64,000 nt of DNA from JAXMEQ01 sp046348225 (GTDB lineage Bacteria; Pseudomonadota; Gammaproteobacteria; Burkholderiales; Burkholderiaceae_C): contig JAXMEQ010000004.1 in assembly GCA_046348225.1 (NCBI GenBank), positions 248,001 through 312,000 of the forward strand, read 5' to 3'. Numbering within the stretch: position 1 is the stretch's first letter; each line of letters begins with the position of its first letter. The translations under genes were made by a program, and so were the position numbers. This document shows positions 1 through 8,046 of this stretch, one piece after another. The notes below the pieces were generated by a model. It had not been told where the DNA came from. It saw only the letters and a list, made by a program, of their open reading frames with translations, and did not search any database.

Positions 1-429
1 AGCGCCGTGGTGCTGGTGGACTTCACCAACCTGCACCGTCTGCGCGAGGAGTTTGGCCGCAAGGCCGTGCTGGAAGTCCTGCTGCGTCTTGCAGGGCGGC
101 TGACCTCGCTGGTGCGCGACGTGGACACTGTGGCACGCATTGGCGAGGCCCGCTACGGCGTGCTGATCGAAGGCCCGGTGCCGCCCGACCGCGCCGCCGC
201 GCTCGGCTCCAAGCTGCTGGCGCGCCTGATCATGCCGTTCGCACGCATGCCGATGGGCCTCACCGTGCGCCCCAAAGTGGCCGTGGCGCTGGTGCCGGCG
301 CAGGGTGACAACGTGGAAGACGTGCTGCTGCGGCTGGACGGCATCCTCAAGGGCGCCGCACCGGACAACCGCAAGAACATCTACGTGGTGGATTCGCAGC
401 CCGCGTCGGTGCCCCAGTCCATGCCCTGA
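1..429 (+). CDS. C-terminal part of a degenerate GGDEF-domain protein (5' truncated)
   Basis: The reading frame is open from the first base, so the true start lies upstream and only about 142 residues are visible. They fit the second half of a GGDEF fold: a DFTNLHRLREEFG helix resembles the family's N-x-x-x-FGH-x-x-GD segment. A RIGEARYGVLIEG strand stands where an active diguanylate cyclase has R(L/V)GGDEF. GEARY in place of GGDEF predicts loss of cyclase activity, so a receptor or structural role is more likely (inference). The next gene, a large sensor kinase, starts 93 bp downstream on the same strand with its own ribosome binding site. Confidence 0.6.
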   Translation, partial: SAVVLVDFTNLHRLREEFGRKAVLEVLLRLAGRLTSLVRDVDTVARIGEARYGVLIEGPVPPDRAAALGSKLLARLIMPFARMPMGLTVRPKVAVALVPAQGDNVEDVLLRLDGILKGAAPDNRKNIYVVDSQPASVPQSMP

Positions 430-522
430 GGCACGCCCTGGCGGCTGGACAAGCCGGGGCCGGAGAGTATCCTTTGCGCAACGTCCGGTAACAGATCTGC
501 CGGGAACACAAGGAGGCACCGA

Positions 523-3500
523 ATGCTGGATTCACTGGGCTTGCGGGCCCGGCTGGTACTGCTGGTGCTGGCAGCCCTGAGCCCGGTGTGCCTGCTGGGC
601 ATGCTGGCCGCGCACCAGCAGCGCGAAAAGGCCATGGAGTTCGGGCGTTCGAGCTTGTTGGCCACCGCGCGCCTGGCTGTTACCCGGCAGGAGCAGCTGC
701 TCGTCAAGACGCAGAACCTGCTGCAGGTGATGGCCAGCGGGCCATCCATTCGCGACACGCGCATCCGGCTGTGTGAACCCTACCTGCGCAACCTGCGCGC
801 GCAGTACCTCATGTACGTGAACATTGGCGTGGCCAATCTGGAAGGGCAGCTCACCTGCCACGCCCAGAACGACGGTGAGCCGGTGAACGTGGCCGACCGG
901 CCGTATTTTCGTGCCACCGTGCAGCACAAGGCCTTTTCGGTCGGTGAATTCAGCATCGGGCGGGCGACCGGCCAGCCGGTGCTGAATTTCGGCTTCCCGG
1001 TTTATGGTGACGATGGCCAGCTCAACGGCGTGGCGTTTGCCGCCATGGAGATCAGCGCCATGCAGGAAGCGCTGGCGGAGACGCCTGCCGTCGCGGGTGG
1101 CACGCTGCTGGTGGTCGACCGCAAGGGCGTGGTGCTGGCGGCATGGCCGGCTGACGCCGCTGCCGTGGGCAAGCCGGCGCCCGACGCGCCGGTGCGCGAG
1201 GCGGTGCGGCAAGCGGCGGCGGGCCTGTTTGAGGGGCCGGATGCCCAGGGCCTTGACCGCATTTATGCGCTGGCTGGAAACGCCAGCACCGGCGGAACCG
1301 ACCTGTTCGTGGTGGTGAGCGAGCCGCGCGACGCCATCCTCGGACCGCCGACGCGCAGTTTCCGGCAGGCGCTGGTGGCGGTGCTGCTGGCGGCGCTGTT
1401 TGGTGTGGGTTTTGCCTGGTGGATTGGCGGACGGCTGGTCGTGGCCCCCGCCCGGCGCATGCTGCGCGTGGCCCACCGCGTGCAGCGCGGCGACCTGTCC
1501 GCCCGCGTCGACGCGGTACCCGAGCGGCACCGCGACGAGCTGGCCCGCCTCGGTCGAACGCTCAACCGCATGACCGCTGCGATCGAGGAGCGGCAGCTTC
1601 GGCTTGACGAAGCCCTGCGCGCCGCTGAAAAGGAGCATGCGCTGGTGGACCTGATCATCAACAGCATGCGCGAAGGCGTGATCGCGGCCGACACGCAGGG
1701 CCGATTCCTGCTGTTCAACGAAGCCGCACGGCAGGTGCTGCCCTTGCATTCGACTGCCGACAACCTGGACGCCTGGCGGCAATGGCAGGAGCTGCGCAGC
1801 GCCGACGGCGACCAGGCCATCGCCCCACAGGACCGCCCCCTGAGCCGCGCGATTCGCGGCGAAAGCGCCGACAACCTGGAACTCATGGTTCGCATCGACG
1901 AGGCGCCTGACCGCGTACTCAGCCTCAATGCGCGTCCCCTGCTGGACCCGGCGGGTGAGGTGGTGGGCGGGCTGGTGGTGTTCACGGACATCACGGCGCG
2001 CAAGGCGGCCGAGCGCCTTCGCGAACAGCAGGAGCAGGTGCTGGAGCTGATCGCCGCCGGCGCGCCCCTGGCCGAGTCCCTGGCGGCGGTGGCGCGCCTG
2101 GTGGAGTCGCACTCGCCCGACAGCCTGTGCACGGTGATGCTGCGCGAGGGGGAACGGTTGCGCGTGGGCGCCGCGCCCAGCCTGCCCGCCACCTTCGCCG
2201 GCCAGCTGGACGGGCTGCCGGTCGGCGAACAGGGGGGCGCCTGTGGCGCGGCGGCGGCACGTGGCCAGCCAGTTGCCGTGCTGGACATCGAGGAAGACGC
2301 CCTGATGGCCGCCTACCGGCCGGTCGCGCGGATGCACGGGCTGCGTGCCTGCTGGTCCACGCCGGTGTTTTCGGCGCAGGGCGATGTGGTGGCGACATTT
2401 GCGGTCTACCACCGCGAAGTCCACCGGCCGGACCCCGGCGAGCAGCCGCTGGTGCAGGCCGCCACCCGGCTGGTGCGCATCGTGATCGAGCGTGACCGGG
2501 CCATCCAGGCGTTGCGCGAGAGCGAGGCGCGTTTCCGCGAACTGGCCCGGACAGTGCAGGACGTGTTCTACATCCGTGACACCGTGGCCGGTGCGCTGCT
2601 CTATGTGAGCCCGGCCTACGAGCGGGTCTGGGGCCGCAGCTGCGAAAGCGCCTATGCCCAGCCCTGGTCGTTTCTGGCGGCCATCCATCCGGAAGACCGG
2701 CCGGGGGTCGAGCGCGACCTGCTGCGCCAGCGCATGGGCGACAACACCGAGACGGAATTCCGCGTGGTGGCGCCAGACGGCACCGAGCGCTGGGTACGCC
2801 ACCATGCCTACCCGGTGGCTTCGGAGTCCGGCCTCGTGGAGCGGGTCGTCGGCACCGCGCGGGACGTGACCGAGCGCGTGCTGGCCAACCAGCGCCTCGC
2901 CTGGACCCACCGTTCGCTGGAAATGCTCAGCCGCTGCAACGGGGCACTGGTCCGCCTGTCGGAGGAGCCGCTGTTGCTGCGCGAGGTCTGCCGGCTGGCG
3001 GTGGAGGTGGGCAGTTACCGGATGGCATGGGTCGGTTATGCGCAGCCCGATGGTGAACGCCTGGTGGAGCCTGTGGCCCATGCGGGCGAGGAACAGGGCT
3101 ACCTGTCGGCGATCAGCCTGAGCTGGCGCGACGACGAGCCGCGCGGGCGGGGCCCGGTGGGCCGTGCGCTGCGGTCAGGCGAGCCGGTGGTGTGCGAGGA
3201 CATTGCCGAAGACAGCGGTGAATTCTTCTGGCGTGACGACGCCATGTCCCGGGGCTTTCGCAGCCTGGTGTGCCTGCCGCTGCGCCACGCGGGTGCGCCG
3301 TTTGGCGTGCTGTCGCTGTACGGGGCGCAGGCCCATGCCGTGACGCCCGAAGAGGTGCGCCTGCTGCAGGAGCTGGCCGACAACCTGGCCTTCGGCATCA
3401 CCACCATCCGCGAGCGTCAGCGCGCGCGCGACGAGGTGCTGCAGCTCAATGCCGGACTGGAGCAGCGCGTGCAGCAGCGCACCGTGCAGCTGGAAGCGGC

Positions 3501-4176
3501 CAACCAGGAGCTGGAAGCATTCTCGTATTCGGTGGCGCATGACCTGCGCGCACCGCTGGCCGCCATCGACGGCTTCAGTGCGGCGCTCGAGCGCCATGGG
3601 CTGGACAGCGAACGGTCGGCGCACTACCTGGGGCGGGTCCGGGCGTCGGTGCAGAAAATGGGCGAGATGATCGACGCCCTGCTCACGCTGGCGCGCCTGT
3701 CGCGCGCCAGCCTGCGCTGGGAGGCGGTCGATCTGGGCGCGCTGGCCAGTGCGGTGGTCGGCGAGCTGCAGGAGCATGAGCCGGGGCGCAGGGTGCAGGT
3801 GGACATTGCCCCCGGGCTGCGCGCCCAGGGCGACCCCGACCTGCTGCGCCTGGCGCTTGAAAACCTGCTGGCCAACGCGTGGAAGTTCACCGCGCGCCAG
3901 GAACAGGCCGTCATTGCCATTGGCCAGGTGCCGGGCGCCGACGGTCGTCCGGTGTTTTTTGTGCGTGACAACGGCGTGGGCTTCGACATGGCGTATGCGG
4001 GCAAACTGTTTGGTGCGTTCCAGCGCCTGCATGCGGCCCATGAGTTTCCGGGCACGGGTCTCGGCCTGGCCAACGTGCAGCGCATTGTGGTGCGGCACGG
4101 CGGCCGCATCTGGGCGGAGTCTGCGGCCGGCGCGGGGGCCACGTTTCACTTCACGCTGGGGGCGCGGCCGGACTAG
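523..4176 (+). CDS. multi-sensor membrane histidine kinase (extracytoplasmic sensor-HAMP-PAS-GAF-PAS-GAF-HisKA-HATPase)
   Basis: A 1217-residue hybrid-less histidine kinase. A first membrane segment (about residues 12-30) and a second (about 285-305) flank an extracytoplasmic sensor that looks like a double-Cache fold. HAMP, PAS, GAF, PAS and GAF modules follow to about residue 965. The kinase core has the H box SVAHDLRAPL with phospho-acceptor His1006, the N box ENLLANAWKF, and the G boxes DNGVGF and GTGLGLANV. The HisKA type resembles bacteriophytochrome-like kinases. The start has a strong AAGGAGG a few bases upstream. No receiver domain is fused and no response regulator is adjacent, so the partner is unknown. 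The ligand is not predictable from sequence. Confidence 0.88.
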   Translation: MLDSLGLRARLVLLVLAALSPVCLLGMLAAHQQREKAMEFGRSSLLATARLAVTRQEQLLVKTQNLLQVMASGPSIRDTRIRLCEPYLRNLRAQYLMYVNIGVANLEGQLTCHAQNDGEPVNVADRPYFRATVQHKAFSVGEFSIGRATGQPVLNFGFPVYGDDGQLNGVAFAAMEISAMQEALAETPAVAGGTLLVVDRKGVVLAAWPADAAAVGKPAPDAPVREAVRQAAAGLFEGPDAQGLDRIYALAGNASTGGTDLFVVVSEPRDAILGPPTRSFRQALVAVLLAALFGVGFAWWIGGRLVVAPARRMLRVAHRVQRGDLSARVDAVPERHRDELARLGRTLNRMTAAIEERQLRLDEALRAAEKEHALVDLIINSMREGVIAADTQGRFLLFNEAARQVLPLHSTADNLDAWRQWQELRSADGDQAIAPQDRPLSRAIRGESADNLELMVRIDEAPDRVLSLNARPLLDPAGEVVGGLVVFTDITARKAAERLREQQEQVLELIAAGAPLAESLAAVARLVESHSPDSLCTVMLREGERLRVGAAPSLPATFAGQLDGLPVGEQGGACGAAAARGQPVAVLDIEEDALMAAYRPVARMHGLRACWSTPVFSAQGDVVATFAVYHREVHRPDPGEQPLVQAATRLVRIVIERDRAIQALRESEARFRELARTVQDVFYIRDTVAGALLYVSPAYERVWGRSCESAYAQPWSFLAAIHPEDRPGVERDLLRQRMGDNTETEFRVVAPDGTERWVRHHAYPVASESGLVERVVGTARDVTERVLANQRLAWTHRSLEMLSRCNGALVRLSEEPLLLREVCRLAVEVGSYRMAWVGYAQPDGERLVEPVAHAGEEQGYLSAISLSWRDDEPRGRGPVGRALRSGEPVVCEDIAEDSGEFFWRDDAMSRGFRSLVCLPLRHAGAPFGVLSLYGAQAHAVTPEEVRLLQELADNLAFGITTIRERQRARDEVLQLNAGLEQRVQQRTVQLEAANQELEAFSYSVAHDLRAPLAAIDGFSAALERHGLDSERSAHYLGRVRASVQKMGEMIDALLTLARLSRASLRWEAVDLGALASAVVGELQEHEPGRRVQVDIAPGLRAQGDPDLLRLALENLLANAWKFTARQEQAVIAIGQVPGADGRPVFFVRDNGVGFDMAYAGKLFGAFQRLHAAHEFPGTGLGLANVQRIVVRHGGRIWAESAAGAGATFHFTLGARPD

Positions 4177-4195
4177 CGGGCCCCGCTGCAGCGGG

Positions 4196-4747
4196 TCAGA
4201 GGTCGCGCGCCAAAAGTGTCTCGCGCAGGATGTCGGCCTTGTCGGGGTCGTACCGGCCCTGCACCCGCGCCAGCACATCGCCATTGCGGTTGATGACGAC
4301 GGCGTAGGGCGCGTGCGGCCCGTCCAGCCCCGTGGCGCGGATGAAGGCGGCGCGGTCGGTGAACACCGGTACCAGCCGCGCACGCTCGCCTTCCGACGCG
4401 TAGCGCGCCAGCAGCCGGTTTTCAATGGCGCTGCGCGCGTGCGCCTGGCCCGGGTCTTCGAGCACCGGCATGCGCAGCCAGGCAATGCTTGGGTCCTTGT
4501 GCAGCTGCAGCCCATGGATCCAGCTCTCGATCACCGGCGCCTGGCCCTTGTTGAAGGTGATCAGTGCCAGTGTGCGGTCCGCGGTCAGGCCCTGCGGCAG
4601 CGACACCGGACGCTGGTCCAGGCGCTTGGCCATGATGGACGGCAGCTTGCCCATGACGGTGGATTCGCTCGGCGCGGCCAGCGCCAGCCCCAGGGCTGCG
4701 GCGACAGCCAGAGCCCAGGCCAATGTGTTCATCCAGACGGCTTTCAT
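4196..4747 (-). CDS. secreted thioredoxin-fold protein, function unknown
   Basis: A 183-residue protein starting at the ATG that follows AGGAG by 8 bases; an earlier in-frame start has no such site. Residues 1-24 are a typical signal peptide (MKAVWMNTLAWALAVAAALG). The mature part reads like a thioredoxin or peroxiredoxin-like fold (ALITFNKG..., RLVPVFTDRAAF..., PYAVVINRNGDVLARVQG), but no CxxC motif is present, so disulfide chemistry is unlikely. It ends 19 bp from the convergent sensor kinase gene and diverges from the TetR gene at 4898, which may control it. I do not recognise a precise family. Confidence 0.6.
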   Translation of the reverse strand: MKAVWMNTLAWALAVAAALGLALAAPSESTVMGKLPSIMAKRLDQRPVSLPQGLTADRTLALITFNKGQAPVIESWIHGLQLHKDPSIAWLRMPVLEDPGQAHARSAIENRLLARYASEGERARLVPVFTDRAAFIRATGLDGPHAPYAVVINRNGDVLARVQGRYDPDKADILRETLLARDL

Positions 4748-4816
4748 GGCGGATGCTCCTGCGCGGGTGGGAAGGCAAACCGTGCAGCAAGATTGATGCA
4801 CGAATTGGAGTTTCGT

Positions 4817-4864
4817 ACAGACCGTTTGTTATGTGACCCTTCGGTTGTAAAGTAAACCGTCTAT
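4817..4864. promoter_or_regulatory. paired operator-like dyads in the TetR divergent promoter region
   Basis: Two near-palindromes share the core ACCGT: ACAGACCGTTTGT at 4817-4829 (5 of 6 arm positions pair) and GTAAACCGTCTAT at 4852-4864 (4 of 6). Their centres are 35 bp apart. They lie in the 150-bp AT-rich gap between the divergent thioredoxin-like gene and the TetR gene, which suits TetR autoregulation (inference). Confidence 0.45.
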
Positions 4865-4897
4865 ATGTTTTTAGAAGTAACCGGCTAAAATTGAGGC

Positions 4898-5521
4898 ATG
4901 AACAAGCGAAATGACGGGGTCAAGGTGTCCTTCAAGGAGCAGATGCTCCAGGCTCGCGAGGACGCCATCGTGCGGACCGTGAACCGGCTGCTGGCAGAGA
5001 AGGGCTTTGACGCCATGACGGTGGACGAGGTCGCTGCGGCGGTGGGTATCGCGAAAGCGAGCCTTTACAAACACTTTCCCAGCAAGGAAGACCTGGCGGC
5101 TGCTGCCATGGTGCGCGTGATGCGCCGTGCCCAGGAATTCCTGCGCACGGTGGCGGCCGAGCTGTCGCCGCTGGACAAGCTGCGCTGCGTGGCACGCTGG
5201 ACCATGGAAGTCCAGCTGGCCGGGGAAATGCCGTCGCTGCCCAGCCAGAATTCATCGCTGCGGGCGGCGCTCATGGGCAACCGGGAATACATCGACGGCC
5301 TGATGGAAATCAGTGACCAGCTCGGTGCATGGATTGAAGCCGCCCAGAAAGAGGGCACGCTCAATCCGGCGCTGCCTCCCATTGCCGTGCTCTACACGCT
5401 CTATGCGCGCGCCTGCGACCCGGTGCTGGAGTTCCTCAAGACGGGTGGCCAGCACACCGACGCGCAAATCGTCGAGCTGGTCATGAGCACCTGCTTCGAC
5501 GGGCTCAACGCCCGCGCCTAA
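4898..5521 (+). CDS. TetR/AcrR-family transcriptional regulator
   Basis: A 207-residue protein. The N-terminal helix-turn-helix is typical of TetR: ...NRLLAEKGFDAMTVDEVAAAVGIAKASLYKHFPSKEDL at about residues 28-68. The C-terminal ligand domain is helical and unassigned. Family members are usually repressors of a neighbouring gene; here the divergent thioredoxin-like gene (ends 4747) is the obvious candidate, and two dyads lie in the shared promoter region. The stop overlaps the stop of the convergent phosphoesterase gene by 4 bases. Confidence 0.88.
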   Translation: MNKRNDGVKVSFKEQMLQAREDAIVRTVNRLLAEKGFDAMTVDEVAAAVGIAKASLYKHFPSKEDLAAAAMVRVMRRAQEFLRTVAAELSPLDKLRCVARWTMEVQLAGEMPSLPSQNSSLRAALMGNREYIDGLMEISDQLGAWIEAAQKEGTLNPALPPIAVLYTLYARACDPVLEFLKTGGQHTDAQIVELVMSTCFDGLNARA

Positions 5522-6318
5522 ACCGCCACGCAGAAGCGCTCGCGAAAGCCCTGCTGCTCGCCTTTGCCGGCGTAGCCCAGCGGATTGGCCACGACCCGGC
5601 AGCCGCGGTGCACGTAGTTGCTGGGGCAATGCAGGTGCCCGTGCAGCCACAGGCTGGCCAGTGGCAGCAGTTCATCCAGCGCATTGCAGAAGCCGGCCGT
5701 GCCCGGCACGTTGCCGTAGCGCGGGTCGGCGCTGTGCAGGCTGGGCGCGAAATGGGTCACCACCACGGTGGTGCCATCAAACGGCACCGCCAGCGCTTCG
5801 CGCAGCCATTGCTGGCACACCAGGGCCTGTTCGCGCACGGCCTCCGCCAGCCAGGGCTCGCCGTGGCGCGTGGTGCCGGTGGTGCGCAGGTACCAGTTGG
5901 CCGCGCGGAAGGCCTTCTCGCGCGCCTTGAGCTGCTGCGCCGGGCGGGCCTGCAGCGCCAGCGCGTCAAAGTCGCTCCACAGCGTGGTGCCGACAAAGCG
6001 CACCTTGTCCATGACCACGGTTTCGCGCTCCAGCCAGGTGATGCCCAGCCGTTCGCAGGTGTCGCGCAGCCGGGCGTGGGTGGCGTCAAACTCCACGGCG
6101 TCGTACTCGTGGTTGCCCGGCACGTAGAGCACCGGCACCGGCCAGCCGCGCAAGGGCGAGAAGCGCTCCAGCCCGAAGTCGGCCCCCGGCAGGCGTGAGC
6201 CGTACTGGTAGGAGCCAATGTCACCGGCCAGCACCAGCAGGTCGGCGTCGGGGGCAGGAGGCAGAAGGAAGTCGGGCTGGACTTCCAGGTGCAGGTCGGA
6301 CAGCAGCTGGATTTTCAC
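5518..6318 (-). CDS. calcineurin-like metallophosphoesterase
   Basis: A 266-residue cytoplasmic protein with the ordered metal-binding motifs of calcineurin-like phosphoesterases: SDLHLE near the N-terminus, GDIG, GNHEYD, THFAPS and GHLH. The family hydrolyses phosphomonoesters or diesters with two divalent metals; the substrate is not predictable. It is the last gene of a minus-strand run, 30 bp after the globin gene, which itself follows the lipoprotein hydrolase by 37 bp. The three may form one transcript from the sigma54-type promoter near 7880. Confidence 0.88.
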   Translation of the reverse strand: MKIQLLSDLHLEVQPDFLLPPAPDADLLVLAGDIGSYQYGSRLPGADFGLERFSPLRGWPVPVLYVPGNHEYDAVEFDATHARLRDTCERLGITWLERETVVMDKVRFVGTTLWSDFDALALQARPAQQLKAREKAFRAANWYLRTTGTTRHGEPWLAEAVREQALVCQQWLREALAVPFDGTTVVVTHFAPSLHSADPRYGNVPGTAGFCNALDELLPLASLWLHGHLHCPSNYVHRGCRVVANPLGYAGKGEQQGFRERFCVAV

Positions 6319-6348
6319 CCGGCCATTGTTGCAGGCATGGGCGCAGGC

Positions 6349-6774
6349 TCAGGCGGCCACCACCGCTTCTTCCAGTGCGCCCAGCTGCATCACGTCCGAC
6401 AGCAGCGTGTAGGCCGCGGTCCAGGCGTCGCGCACGTCAGGGGTGAATTTCGGGCCCAGGCCCTGTTCCAGCGTCCACAGCAGCGCGCTGCCCACGGTGG
6501 CGTAGTGCTCGGTGCGCACACCATAGCGGACATGGCGAGCGCCCAATTGACGCACCACCGGTGCCAGCTTTTCGAGGTTGCGCAGGCCGCCCACGGCACT
6601 GCCGATCATGCTCATCAGCATCTGGCCCTGCTGGCCCATCTCGCCCTTGAACAGCGGGCGCAAGGCCGGGTCCAGCGTGAACAGGCGGTTGTAGAACAGC
6701 TCGGCGGCCGTGGCGGCGATGGGTTTGACATCGGCAAAGGTCTCCTGCACGAGGTTGATTTGTTGCGGGGTCAT
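6349..6774 (-). CDS. single-domain bacterial globin
   Basis: A 141-residue protein starting at the ATG 6 bases after AAGGAG. It has the globin pattern of Vitreoscilla haemoglobin and flavohaemoglobin heads: Tyr28 (ELFYNRLF) at the B10 position and His81 (LGARHVRYGV) as proximal haem ligand, then HYATVGSALLWTLEQ. The flavohaemoglobin reductase domain is absent. Likely roles are oxygen, NO or peroxide handling. It lies between a hydrolase and a phosphoesterase in a probable operon downstream of a GlrR-type regulator, so expression may follow cell-envelope signals (inference). Confidence 0.85.
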   Translation of the reverse strand: MTPQQINLVQETFADVKPIAATAAELFYNRLFTLDPALRPLFKGEMGQQGQMLMSMIGSAVGGLRNLEKLAPVVRQLGARHVRYGVRTEHYATVGSALLWTLEQGLGPKFTPDVRDAWTAAYTLLSDVMQLGALEEAVVAA

Positions 6775-6811
6775 GGAAGGCTCCTTGGTTGGATTGCGGG
6801 TTGAAAAAGGG

Positions 6812-7830
6812 TCAGTTGCCAAAAATGGCGCTCAGGCGGTCCATCACCGAGGCGTCGGCCGCGATCTGCGCGTCCTTGTCGGCTTGGGTGTAGGGCGAGG
6901 CGATGGCCTTGCCGATGTCGATCTGGTCAAAGCTGTGGCGCGCGCCGCTGTACACCGTCATGGCCACGGCGTTGCCCGTGCCCACGCTGGCGCCCAGCGT
7001 CTGGGCCACCGCGATGCGGTGGTCGCACCGGCCCACGGTGTACAGCGGGTCGGTGGCCGCGTGGTGGAGGGTGACGGGCGCATACGGCAACCAGGTCGTC
7101 TTGGCTGGCGTGCTGGCATCGCCACCAAACTCATTGATCAGCCCACACCCCGGGTAAAACGAAAAAGCCTCGCGGAATGGCTTGCTGCCGCCGCTGCCTT
7201 CGTTGGTGGTGTCCATCGTGGCCATCACGGCGCTGCCGCCATTGCTCCAGCCCATCAGGGCGATTCGGTCGGCCGTCACATGGCCATTGGCGACCAGCCA
7301 GGCCCGGCCCGCCAGGGCGTCCTTGGGGCGCACGGTGGCTTCATTGAGGCCGGCGCTGCCGTTGTTGCACTCATTGAAGAGGCGCCGCGACGTGAAGCTG
7401 TCCACCAGCAGGCCGGTGAAGCCCGCCCTGGCCAGGTTTTGCCCCAGCGCTTGTGGATATGCGACAGTGCCTTGATGGAGGGCTGCGCTTCGGTGGACTC
7501 GACGCCGTTGGACCACACGCCCGCGCAGCCGTGCATCATCACCACGGCGGCGTTGCGCTGCGGGGCGGTCGGGTCACTGAACAGGAAGCCGGTGAGTGCC
7601 TGACCATCGGCGTTGGTGAAGTGGACCTTGGTCATGGTCACGGTGCTGGCGGCAGTGGCCCCGGCGCGCAGGGGCTGGCCCGCAGCAGATGCCGGCGAGG
7701 TCAGGGCCTCGTCGTCCATGCCGCCGCCACCGCAGGCGGCCAGGGCCATGGCCGCCTGGGTGGTCAGTACCGCGCGGTGCAGGCGCTTGAAGCGGCGCAG
7801 GCGGGGGTTGAAAGCAGTGGGGGTGTTCAT
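6812..7830 (-). pseudogene. dienelactone-hydrolase-like lipoprotein, interrupted by a one-base frameshift
   Basis: Two overlapping frames together encode one protein of about 339 residues. The N-terminal part begins MNTPTAFNPR, has a lipoprotein signal with lipobox LAAC before GGGGMDDE, and then VVMMHGCAGVW. The C-terminal part carries nucleophile motif GWSNGGS, DPLYTVGRCDHR and GARHSFDQ, a Ser-His-Asp hydrolase set. Frames switch at the C4 run at 7442-7445: one extra base there restores KRWGQNLARAGF, and the span of 1019 bp plus one is divisible by three. It may be a true inactivation, a phase-variable homopolymer or a sequencing error. All catalytic motifs downstream are preserved, so damage, if real, is recent. 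Confidence 0.72.
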
Positions 7831-7867
7831 CGGGAGGCTCCGGGCTGGTTTGAAGATGTCTTTACAT

Positions 7868-7883
7868 CTCAACTCCCGTGCCA
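7868..7883 (-). promoter_or_regulatory. candidate sigma54 (-24/-12) promoter
   Basis: On the minus strand the sequence reads TGGCACG, GGAG, TTGAG. This matches the sigma54 consensus TGGCACG-N4-TTGCW except that the -12 GC is GA; the GG to GA spacing is the required 10 bases. Transcription would start about 30 bases before the ATG of the lipoprotein hydrolase. Two GlrR-type sites lie 62 and 129 bp upstream, a typical enhancer distance. Confidence 0.55.
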
Positions 7884-7935
7884 ACCAAAAAAACCAATGA
7901 AATCAACCACTTGCACGTTGCCAGCGGTATCAGGC

Positions 7936-8022
7936 TGTCGGTGTTTGCCGACACCGCTGCGCCGGCTGGCGCCAGATTCCCTTTGAAATCAGGCACTTGC
8001 GGTGTCGGCGTTCACCGACACC
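7936..8022. promoter_or_regulatory. two GlrR-type enhancer dyads (TGTC-N10-GACA)
   Basis: TGTCGG-N6-CCGACA occurs at 7936-7953 and again at 8003-8020, where the arms extend to 8 bp (8001-8022). Centres are 67 bp apart. The pattern TGTC-N10-GACA is the published binding motif of enterobacterial GlrR, and the adjacent gene at 8047-9393 encodes a GlrR homologue. A 17-bp direct repeat TGAAATCA(AC/GG)CACTTGC (7898-7914 and 7984-8000, two mismatches) also precedes each region and may be a second element. Confidence 0.7.
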
Positions 8023-8046
8023 CGCGCCCGTGAATACCGCACGTTT

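Noticed and set aside
532..3081. Long open frame antisense to the multi-sensor kinase (849 residues)
   Set aside because: It lies wholly opposite a gene with clear domains and conserved motifs. High GC favours long antisense frames. The translation is rich in His, Gln and Arg with no recognisable domain.
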